From: CAWFFV01 sp963814985
Lineage (GTDB): Bacteria; Chloroflexota; Ktedonobacteria; Ktedonobacterales; Ktedonobacteraceae
DNA: 26,011 nt
Assembly (NCBI GenBank): GCA_963814985.1
Contig: CAWFFV010000092.1
Span: 1-26,011, forward strand
Reading direction: 5' to 3'
In this document: positions 6,814 through 12,728 of the stretch, one piece after another
How positions within the stretch are numbered: the first letter of the stretch is position 1
Layout of the letters: every line of letters begins with the position of its first letter
The notes under the pieces: generated by a model
Database searches by the model: none
What the model saw: the letters and a program-made list of their open reading frames with translations, nothing else
Told to the model about the DNA's origin: nothing
Translations under genes and position numbers: made by a program

Positions 6814-9126
6814 ATGGCAAGCAAGTGGTTGGAAGAGCGCTGGGAAGTGTTGATGCCTGTGTTAGAGGTGCTGGGCTGTGCACAGGAAGAGCAGATCAAG
6901 AGCATCTGTGAAGCGGAACTGGCCCTCTGGCGGCAGCGACCAAGTCTGAGGCAAGCTAACTCCTTACGCAAACCGTTGACAGAGACCCGCAACCGTATTC
7001 GGGAAAGCGTCCCGGTTACAGAGGAGAACGGGTGGATCAATCCAAAATCGAACGAGCTTGAGCACTTGGCGCTCAAATATTTGAATTTATCGATGCAGGA
7101 ATGGATGCAGATGAATATGCCGACCCCGGAGGAACTCCAGGCCCGATTGAAGCATCCACTTCCCCTGTCCAATCCGTCTGTGCTTGTGTCTAAAGCGACG
7201 CAATTGATGCAAATGAGCGCTTGGCCAGAAGTAGTGGTGGGTATTGGCCTCTCGACTGGCCGAGGTCTGGTGGAAGTCCTGCAGACGGGACACTTTACGG
7301 CGAAGTCAGCCTATTCGGTGTTCTTTGCTGGTCCAATGACGGTCTATGAGCAGATGTGTGATCCCTTTGAGATCCCGACGCTGGTGCGTGCGGAGAGCAT
7401 GTTGGAGGCGCTCCATCGACTGCGAGGGTTCTTCGGGAATCATTTTGAGGGGATCGGGCGACGTGATATTAGCCGGCAATGCAGCGAGCAGGTCAGGGAG
7501 GCGGCCTATCGCCACCTCTTGGGCCTGATGGGACTGCGTGAGGGCGAGTGGAATATCTATAGACAACTTGCTCATGGCGTTTATCCGCGCCTGGCAACGC
7601 TCTATTATTGTCCCTCTTTGGTGGACGAGATCACGTACATGGCGACGATCCAGAATCACCGAAAGATCTTGGAAACGACTGATGAGAAAGAGCGATTCAT
7701 CCTGGCTCTTGCCGCAGGATATCGAGATTATGTCATTCTTGACACCGTTGGAGAAATTGAGAAGCGCCGTGGTATTCGCCTGGGAGAACCTGAAGTGGAA
7801 CTGTTGGATATATTCCGACAACACGAAAAAAGGAAGCAGCATCCTTTTGCGGAGGAGGAAAGGGATGTTCTGTTGCAGGAGAAGCCAGATCAACAAGTGT
7901 TGAGTGAGGGTGAAATGGATGAGGGAGGCAGAGATGAAGAGGAGGAGAAAGAGGGACAGAGCATTTCGAATGGTCAAGAACTACCGCAGCAGAAATACAT
8001 GTTTGATTCGATGACGACAAGAGAACAGCCTTGCCCATTGCCAGAGAATGAAGAACGAGAAAGAGCACTGGCCTTTGTTCTTCGAGAGGAGAATGAAAAA
8101 CAAGAGCAAGTGCTGACAGAAACACAGTGGTTAGAAAGGCGCTGGGCGCTCTTACTGAGTGAGATCGCAGATTTTATAACGGATGAAAAGGAGGATGAAG
8201 AGGAGATTGGCTCGATCTGTGAATGGGAGATGGAGATTTGGAGAAGGTATTGTCAGAAAGCGAAAACGATGACCTTCCAGCAGATGGTAATGGCAACCAG
8301 GATCATGCTGAAAGTCAATCTTCCCGCCCCCTGGAATGAGTGGTGGAACCCAGAAACAGAAGAATGGGAACATATTGGCCGCAAGTACTTCACTCTAGAA
8401 GAAGCGGAGTGGGAGCAGATGAAGGAAGACTGGCTGGCTCGTCGTCTCTTCCTCCAAGATCCCGAGTTAGTTGTCTCTCGGGCCAAAGGCATGTTATATG
8501 CTGGGTTGGCCGATGTGAATGCTTGGCCTGAACTGGTGGTGGGAATTGCGGTTGTCACAGGCCAATCATTGGCAAGCATCTTGAAGGATGGCGAGTTTGT
8601 TGAGAAGACCTCGTTTTCTCTGCTCTGTCGAGATACAAGCGTTCCTTATAACCCGCTTTATTCTCAGCCTTTTGAAGTGCCGACCCTTGTCCGAGCTGAA
8701 CTCGTCGTAGAAGCGTGGAAGCGAGTGAGGGAGGTAGTGGATTGTTCCCAAAAGGAGAAGAAAGAACTCCTTGATGAGTGTTGGTCAGTGATAACCACTA
8801 CTGCTGAAAAGTACTTTCTCGATCTGGTTCCTTTGCCTGCTGAACAGACAAACGTTTTCACGATGCTTACCAAATCTGTCTATCCCTGCCTTGCGATCAG
8901 GTACTACTGTCCGACGGAGGTAGACAGTATAGAATTTCTTGCGGCGATTTGTAATGCCCCTTTGTTGCTTGAGGAGTGCTCTCCCGGAGCACGCTTTGCT
9001 TGTGCTGCCATGCTTGACTTTATGGAGTATAGAGTTGCCGATGAGCGGAAAGGGCTCTGGCTAGAGAGACCTGGAGTCGATATTCTTGAGATATTGCGCC
9101 GAGGAACCAAAAAGAGGATGCAGTAG
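6814..9126 (+). CDS. Tandem-duplicated, catalytically degenerate protelomerase-like protein
   Basis: About 770 residues made of two full-length copies (about 1-365 and 450-770) of the protein at 16658-17890, joined by an acidic Glu-rich linker. Both copies keep the 'LEERW' or 'LERRW' opening, the 'WPE(V/L)VVGI' helix, 'PFE(I/V)PTLVRAE' and 'YYCP'. Aligned to copy B's active site, the first half has TGRG for TGRR, LAH for LSR (second Arg lost), NH for GH (His kept) and GYRDY (Tyr kept). The second half has TGQS, LTK, CNA and DFMEY, so Arg, His and Tyr are all lost. A DNA-binding or structural role is more likely than telomere resolution. ATG 6814 is chosen because AAAGGAG at 6797-6803 is too close to the alternative GTG at 6805. 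The family call rests on remembered ResT motifs and is indirect here. The next gene overlaps by one base. Confidence 0.7.
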   Translation: MASKWLEERWEVLMPVLEVLGCAQEEQIKSICEAELALWRQRPSLRQANSLRKPLTETRNRIRESVPVTEENGWINPKSNELEHLALKYLNLSMQEWMQMNMPTPEELQARLKHPLPLSNPSVLVSKATQLMQMSAWPEVVVGIGLSTGRGLVEVLQTGHFTAKSAYSVFFAGPMTVYEQMCDPFEIPTLVRAESMLEALHRLRGFFGNHFEGIGRRDISRQCSEQVREAAYRHLLGLMGLREGEWNIYRQLAHGVYPRLATLYYCPSLVDEITYMATIQNHRKILETTDEKERFILALAAGYRDYVILDTVGEIEKRRGIRLGEPEVELLDIFRQHEKRKQHPFAEEERDVLLQEKPDQQVLSEGEMDEGGRDEEEEKEGQSISNGQELPQQKYMFDSMTTREQPCPLPENEERERALAFVLREENEKQEQVLTETQWLERRWALLLSEIADFITDEKEDEEEIGSICEWEMEIWRRYCQKAKTMTFQQMVMATRIMLKVNLPAPWNEWWNPETEEWEHIGRKYFTLEEAEWEQMKEDWLARRLFLQDPELVVSRAKGMLYAGLADVNAWPELVVGIAVVTGQSLASILKDGEFVEKTSFSLLCRDTSVPYNPLYSQPFEVPTLVRAELVVEAWKRVREVVDCSQKEKKELLDECWSVITTTAEKYFLDLVPLPAEQTNVFTMLTKSVYPCLAIRYYCPTEVDSIEFLAAICNAPLLLEECSPGARFACAAMLDFMEYRVADERKGLWLERPGVDILEILRRGTKKRMQ

Positions 9127-9752
9127 TGAAAGTGGTGTTGGATGAGGATGATCTTTCTTCTCTTGACGAGATTCGGCAGGAGATGGGGTTTGATCTGGCA
9201 CCTGCTTTGCAAAAAGAGGCAGGTTCTTCGGTGCTTGCTTCAGAGCCAGGAACGCTGACGTTGTTCCTGACGCTGAAGAACGAAGGAATTTCCTCGGAGT
9301 TGTATGAATTTATCCGTCTTGGCTTAGAGCATCTTCGTGTGGATTTTGCAGAGTTTCTTTCTGTCTCTCTTGGACAGGAAATGGCGTCTGGCTTGAAGCT
9401 CCAGAGACCGTTTGAAACCATGTTCTCTTCTGAGTTACGCGAGTGTCCTCATCCACAGGCACAGTATGAATTGTCGCGACGAGCAATGATCACCGTGATG
9501 CGATATAATCTCAGTGTTTCTGATCCCCTGGAGCGTTGGTATGTTGATGAAAATGTGATTGCTCAGTTGATGCCACAAGCTTGCCGGTATTCTATACAGG
9601 AATGTTTACAGGAGAATCAAGAACGTATTGATCAGCATCATCATCAACTGAAAATTGTTGCTCAGGGTAATAGGAAGCCCGTTTCTTTGACAGAGGTGCT
9701 TCACCTAAGTGAGTATCCGAGTTTTTTTCAAGGAGCAAATGCAATGCCTTAG
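9126..9752 (+). CDS. Partner protein of protelomerase-like module A
   Basis: 208 residues, starting at a GTG that overlaps the upstream TAG by one base, so the two genes are coupled. I do not recognise a named family. Its C-terminal half is homologous to the 224-residue protein at 17898-18572, which follows the other protelomerase-like gene. Shared blocks are 'VMRYN'/'LMRHN', 'RWYVDENVIAQL'/'RWYINAGLIYQL', and 'HHHQLKIVAQGNRK'/'HHDQLGIVPRYNRK'. The N-terminal part is more divergent, and no signal peptide or membrane segment is visible. Conservation of the pair suggests it acts with the resolvase-like protein, perhaps as a DNA-binding or assembly subunit. That role is inferred from gene order only. 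Confidence 0.75.
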   Translation: MKVVLDEDDLSSLDEIRQEMGFDLAPALQKEAGSSVLASEPGTLTLFLTLKNEGISSELYEFIRLGLEHLRVDFAEFLSVSLGQEMASGLKLQRPFETMFSSELRECPHPQAQYELSRRAMITVMRYNLSVSDPLERWYVDENVIAQLMPQACRYSIQECLQENQERIDQHHHQLKIVAQGNRKPVSLTEVLHLSEYPSFFQGANAMP

Positions 9753-9788
9753 GTTGGTTCCGCATGTTTTGCTTCCCTAGAATCTATC

Positions 9789-9860
9789 AGCACGAATGCA
9801 ACCACAGATGAGAGGAGACACTGTGGTTGTAGATGACCTACTTCTGTTCATCGTGCTTTT
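9789..9860. terminator. Nested inverted repeat between convergent genes
   Basis: The inner arms CAACCACAG (9799-9807) and CTGTGGTTG (9821-9829) form a perfect 9-bp stem with a 13-nt loop. Outer arms AGCACGAATG (9789-9798) and CATCGTGCT (9849-9857) pair with one bulged base, followed by TTTT. It lies between the stops of a plus-strand and a minus-strand gene, so a terminator is the likely role. The large asymmetric spacer before the outer arm makes it atypical. Confidence 0.4.
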
Positions 9861-9970
9861 GTTAGGGGAGGAAGTTTTGGATTTGTTCAGAGAACTCCAA
9901 GCGGATGGTAGGGGTAGGCAACCTCTTCCCCTTCCCTCGTCGATGCAGAAAATTGGTCATAGTTCTGCTT

Positions 9971-10543
9971 TTAGCGATGCCTCTTGGTTCCAAACCCCCA
10001 TCTGATGCGTCTCTGGGCGCCAGTCACATTGAGGCGGAAGCGTACCATTTCTTCGCTAACCTGATAGCACCTGGCAGCCTGAGTGAGGGACCATTGGTTT
10101 CGGACAATACACAATGCGGCCTCTTCTGAGATTAATAATGCTCCTCCTAACCACGTCGCTTCGTCTTCCACGGTTTGGTCCCAGAGACGATTTCCGACCT
10201 CATCAAGGGCTGGGGTTGGGCGATGATGGAGCAACGCATGAGACAGTTCGTGAGCAAGGTTACTGGCTTGGCGCGCTGGGTGATGAGAATCGTTATGAAC
10301 AATCTTCCGTTGATGCCCATAAAATACCGTGACAGCAGAAAATGCGCTTGGATCAATCACAGAAAACTGCTGAGCAGCAAAGGGCACATCGTCCTTCATA
10401 GAGCATAGTGTTGCGATCGGGATTTCCAAATGCTCTGCGAGCATCGTAGGATCCAGGGGGTCTTCTGGGTTGAGATGCAATTCACAGCGCATTTCCCGTG
10501 CAAGCTCGTTTGCTTCAGCTTTGAAGCCTCTTCTCAAATTCAC
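9971..10543 (-). CDS. immA: ImmA/IrrE-family metallopeptidase
   Basis: 190 residues, starting at a GTG three bases after the stop of the XRE gene. It carries the zinc peptidase motif His98-Glu99-x-x-His102 in 'LAHELSHALLHH' and a downstream acidic motif 'VEDEATWLGGALLIS' that supplies the third zinc ligand region, both typical of ImmA/IrrE (formerly DUF955). A C-terminal 'WSLTQAARCYQVSEEMVRFRLN' segment looks like the usual helical tail. In known pairs the peptidase cleaves or inactivates the neighbouring XRE repressor and induces a mobile-element or stress operon. Here the pair sits divergently from the ubiquitin-like operon, so that operon is a likely target (inference). Confidence 0.9.
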   Translation of the reverse strand: MNLRRGFKAEANELAREMRCELHLNPEDPLDPTMLAEHLEIPIATLCSMKDDVPFAAQQFSVIDPSAFSAVTVFYGHQRKIVHNDSHHPARQASNLAHELSHALLHHRPTPALDEVGNRLWDQTVEDEATWLGGALLISEEAALCIVRNQWSLTQAARCYQVSEEMVRFRLNVTGAQRRIRWGFGTKRHR

Positions 10544-10546
10544 GTC

Positions 10547-10903
10547 TTACGCGTCCTTACGAAAATGCTGATAGGTTGCTTTAATCAATTCGTCAAGGGC
10601 TTTGGCGCTTTCTGGGCTCAAATTCGGATCACTTCTCAAGTATGTTGAGATCATTGCGAGCGGCTCCACTTCTTGGCGCTCGATCTGCTGGGAACAAATA
10701 AACTGGTTCATGTCCAGCCCCGACCAGGCAAGGAGAGCAGCGAGGCCATCAACATCTGGCCGTTTTCCCTGAGCCATGCGAGTCAGCGTTGAAGCGCTCA
10801 CTCCGGTTTGGTTTGCCACTTGTTTCCAGGTGAGTTTTTTTGCTTGTCGTTGCGCATCGACGGCGGCATAGAATGCGCCTGTATCAAAATGTTCTTTCTG
10901 CAT
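10547..10903 (-). CDS. XRE-family helix-turn-helix regulator
   Basis: 118 residues from the ATG at 10903, which is preceded by AAAGAGAAG at a good distance; an upstream in-frame ATG at 10954 lacks such a site. The helix-turn-helix is at about 24-62 ('LTWKQVANQTGVSASTLTRMAQGK', quoted in part: LTWKQVANQTGVSAS). The C-terminal helical tail would serve dimerisation or contact with ImmA. It forms an operon with the metallopeptidase gene 3 nt downstream. It probably binds the paired palindromes at 11083-11153, since one surrounds its own -10 box. Lambda-like or cI/ImmR-type repressor behaviour is inferred, not shown. Confidence 0.88.
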   Translation of the reverse strand: MQKEHFDTGAFYAAVDAQRQAKKLTWKQVANQTGVSASTLTRMAQGKRPDVDGLAALLAWSGLDMNQFICSQQIERQEVEPLAMISTYLRSDPNLSPESAKALDELIKATYQHFRKDA

Positions 10904-11021
10904 AGCTTCTCTTTGTGTGTACAATGGCCGACCGAATAATCCTCCTTCTTCCACGTGGTTGTTGATACGAGGAGACAGGGTTGTTGCTTACCAACGAAGC
11001 CGTCCCGCGCTTTTTGGGGGG

Positions 11022-11047
11022 TTCCTCTGGAAAACATTCCAGAGGAA
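11022..11047. promoter_or_regulatory. Strong hairpin in the XRE-immA 5' leader
   Basis: TTCCTCTGGAA (11022-11032) and TTCCAGAGGAA (11037-11047) form a perfect 11-bp stem with an AACA loop. It lies in the roughly 230-nt untranslated leader expected from the minus-strand promoter at 11142-11170. No T-run follows on either strand, so it is not a simple terminator. It could stabilise the transcript or regulate translation. Confidence 0.5.
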
Positions 11048-11082
11048 TTCACAGCTCGTTCTGAATGTTCGCTCTCATAGAA

Positions 11083-11100
11083 AATTGCTATCTTGCAATT
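11083..11100. promoter_or_regulatory. Palindromic operator candidate O1
   Basis: AATTGC-TATCTT-GCAATT, an 18-bp palindrome with perfect 6-bp arms, followed by GTAAACC. It overlaps the -35 box of the plus-strand promoter leading to the ubiquitin-like operon. Its twin is centred 53 bp to the right. Size and symmetry suit an XRE dimer. Confidence 0.7.
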
Positions 11101-11123
11101 GTAAACCGAATGTGAAATAATAT
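11094..11123 (+). promoter_or_regulatory. Plus-strand promoter for the ubiquitin-like operon
   Basis: TTGCAA (11094-11099), an 18-bp spacer, then TAATAT (11118-11123). The -35 lies within operator candidate O1. The expected start near 11130 gives a leader of about 165 nt before the first gene. Confidence 0.5.
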
Positions 11124-11135
11124 GGTTAGTCAGAT

Positions 11136-11153
11136 AATTGCATTATAGCAATT
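11136..11153. promoter_or_regulatory. Palindromic operator candidate O2
   Basis: AATTGC-ATTATA-GCAATT, with the same arms as O1, followed by ACAAACC (compare GTAAACC at O1). Its 6-bp spacer is exactly the TATAAT -10 box of the minus-strand XRE-immA promoter, and it falls at about the plus-strand transcription start. A repressor bound here would block both directions. Confidence 0.7.
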
Positions 11154-11170
11154 ACAAACCCATTTTGCAA
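11142..11170 (-). promoter_or_regulatory. Minus-strand promoter for XRE-immA
   Basis: TTGCAA (11170-11165), a 17-bp spacer, then TATAAT (11147-11142) read on the minus strand. It has a consensus -10 and optimal spacing, pointing at the XRE gene. The -10 lies inside operator candidate O2, which suggests autoregulation. Confidence 0.65.
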
Positions 11171-11259
11171 GAGTCCGGAACATCTCTTGGCAAAGGTGAC
11201 AGTACGGTCATCATGACAGCATGTCGTTAACCTGAGTCTGAGATGTACTAATGTGAAGC

Positions 11260-11281
11260 GTCCCTTTTTGGAGAAAGGGAC
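11260..11281 (+). promoter_or_regulatory. Leader hairpin before the ubiquitin-like gene
   Basis: GTCCCTTT (11260-11267) pairs perfectly with AAAGGGAC (11274-11281) around a TTGGAG loop. It ends six bases before the ribosome binding site GGAG (11287-11290). It could affect translation start, or protect a processed 5' end. The loop itself contains GGAG, a possible decoy for the ribosome. Confidence 0.45.
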
Positions 11282-11296
11282 AGAACGGAGCAAAAC

Positions 11297-11608
11297 GTGT
11301 CTGAACACAATCAACCAAAAACCGTCCTGATTACTGTTCTGTATACCCAGACGGCCCGCAAGGCTTCCTTCGAAGCCTCTCTGAGCCAAACGCTGTTGCA
11401 TGTGGTCGATGAAGCGTATCACAAATTGGAAGAAAGCCGTCGCCCTGATGATCAATACTATTGTCATCAAGATCCACGCGTCGATCTGACCCCTTTTTTG
11501 CACAAGAAGTTAGAGGTATTGGAGGCTGAGGGTGTGTGTTTCCAGCGTGTCCAAGGTGTGCGTACCTTTGCTTTTGATATTGAGGCAAAACCGGGGGGAG
11601 CAGCGTGA
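11297..11608 (+). CDS. Ubiquitin-like modifier protein
   Basis: 103-residue protein from a GTG with GGAG six bases upstream. The predicted layout is a beta-grasp: strands around 'KTVLITVLYT' and 'ASFEASL', a helix 'QTLLHVVDEAYHKLEES', and late strands around 'VCFQRV' and 'RTFAFDIEA'. It ends K-P-G-G-A-A. A diglycine (100-101) followed by two extra residues is what a modifier would show if a JAMM protease trims it before activation. It is the first gene of an operon with E2-like, JAMM and E1-like genes; in Bil/Bub-type systems this position is held by the conjugated modifier. The sequence is not close to ubiquitin itself. The call rests on size, tail and operon context. Confidence 0.75.
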   Translation: MSEHNQPKTVLITVLYTQTARKASFEASLSQTLLHVVDEAYHKLEESRRPDDQYYCHQDPRVDLTPFLHKKLEVLEAEGVCFQRVQGVRTFAFDIEAKPGGAA

Positions 11609-12126
11609 GCGTACCGAGTAAAGTCCATCGTTTGTATGCCGTCGCAGCAGTGGATGCGTTTCTTGAGGACGCAGCATGGAAAGAACAGATGCAGGAATAT
11701 GGCTGGAGTGTTTCTCGCAAAGAGGAACTCATCTTGCTGGTGTCTCTTCCGGTGAAACCGCTTCGCGGTGGGGAGGAGACCTTTACACTGCGGCTTCTCT
11801 GTGATTACTATCCCACTTTTCCGCCAGACGTTCAATTTGTAAATCCTGCGACTGGTGTCTATGTACCAGGTCAGGACACCGTTCATGTTGCTGATCTGCG
11901 GGCAGATTACTGTTGGGTACATCTGAACTATGGCGGCTATCAACCCGAGTATGTCTATGGGCCGCAGTTGGTGTGTAGTTCGATGTGTCTGGGCTATTAC
12001 TTTAGCGGACATAGCCCAACGCCTGAGCAAAGATGGCAACCGGAGCGACATTCCCTGGGGACGTCGCTTGCGACGGTGTATCGTGCGTTGCGTTCTTCCG
12101 ATTACTATGGGAGGCATCATATATGA
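11605..12126 (+). CDS. E2-like ubiquitin-conjugating protein
   Basis: 173 residues, starting at a GTG that overlaps the modifier's stop (GTGA). The E2/UBC core pattern is visible: strand 'FTLRLLCDYYP', then 'FPPDVQFVNP' (residues 72-81, the E2 'YPxxPPxVxF' block), then candidate catalytic cysteines Cys103 ('ADYCWVHLNY') and Cys124/Cys128 ('LVCSSMCLGYY'). The C-terminal helix is 'LGTSLATVYRALRS'. I cannot decide which Cys carries the thioester; the Cys124-Cys128 pair sits later than in classical E2s. It would receive the modifier from the E1-like protein encoded two genes downstream and pass it to a target. Confidence 0.8.
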   Translation: MSVPSKVHRLYAVAAVDAFLEDAAWKEQMQEYGWSVSRKEELILLVSLPVKPLRGGEETFTLRLLCDYYPTFPPDVQFVNPATGVYVPGQDTVHVADLRADYCWVHLNYGGYQPEYVYGPQLVCSSMCLGYYFSGHSPTPEQRWQPERHSLGTSLATVYRALRSSDYYGRHHI

Positions 12127-12728
12127 CCACTCCATACGCAAAGAACCAGCCTCGTGCGGTTGGAGAGAAGCGGCCTGTGTCTCGCGTGCTTTCTGTTCCA
12201 GAGAGTATTCTTCAGCAGATGACCACCTTCTTTTTGCCCTATGGGCAGGCAGGTGTCGAAACGGCGTGTTATTGGTTTGGGTTTGAATGGGAGACCACCC
12301 AGGTAGTGACGACCTTGGTTCTGCCTCGCCTGTTTCAATCTGCGGGGATGTATCGTGTGGATACGTCTCCAGCCAGACGGATGGCACGCGAGATGAGTGC
12401 TGCTGGGCTGGCCAATCTGGCGCAAGTTCATACTCATCCGCCAGATTGCCCGGTGAACCATTCGCGCTTTGATGATGAGCATGCCTATAGCACTCGCGAG
12501 GGCGCGCTTTCACTCGTCTGGCCAGATTATGGGCGTTTGGCTCGTGTGGATTTCGCCGAAGTTGGTGTTCATGAGCGTCATCAGGGGCGTTGGGTTCGGC
12601 TGACTGCCGCGCAAGTGGTTGAGCGTATTCATATTCTCAAGAGTCTTGCTGACTATCGTTGGGATATTCTTGCGTGTCCGGAGGAGGATGGTGATGAGCG
12701 AACGAATTTCTCATCGGCATCGAGGTGA
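12123..12728 (+). CDS. JAMM/MPN-family deubiquitinase-like protease
   Basis: 201 residues, starting at an ATG overlapping the E2-like stop (ATGA). It has the full JAMM zinc motif: upstream Glu46 ('GVETACYWFG'), then His103-Thr-His105-Pro, seven residues, Ser114-x-x-Asp117 ('HTHPPDCPVNHSRFDD'). This class cleaves isopeptide or peptide bonds after a modifier's C-terminal glycine. Here it probably matures the modifier by removing its terminal Ala-Ala, and may also remove it from targets. It overlaps the E1-like gene by 35 bases. All zinc ligands are present, so it should be active. Confidence 0.9.
   Translation: MTTPYAKNQPRAVGEKRPVSRVLSVPESILQQMTTFFLPYGQAGVETACYWFGFEWETTQVVTTLVLPRLFQSAGMYRVDTSPARRMAREMSAAGLANLAQVHTHPPDCPVNHSRFDDEHAYSTREGALSLVWPDYGRLARVDFAEVGVHERHQGRWVRLTAAQVVERIHILKSLADYRWDILACPEEDGDERTNFSSASR

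Noticed and set aside
7306..7977. A 223-codon minus-strand frame
   Set aside because: It lies opposite the first half of the tandem resolvase-like protein, whose homology to two other coding regions proves the plus frame.
11467..12513. A 348-codon minus-strand frame across the ubiquitin-like operon
   Set aside because: It runs antisense through three overlapping genes with diagnostic motifs; its own product has no motif and an unusual composition.
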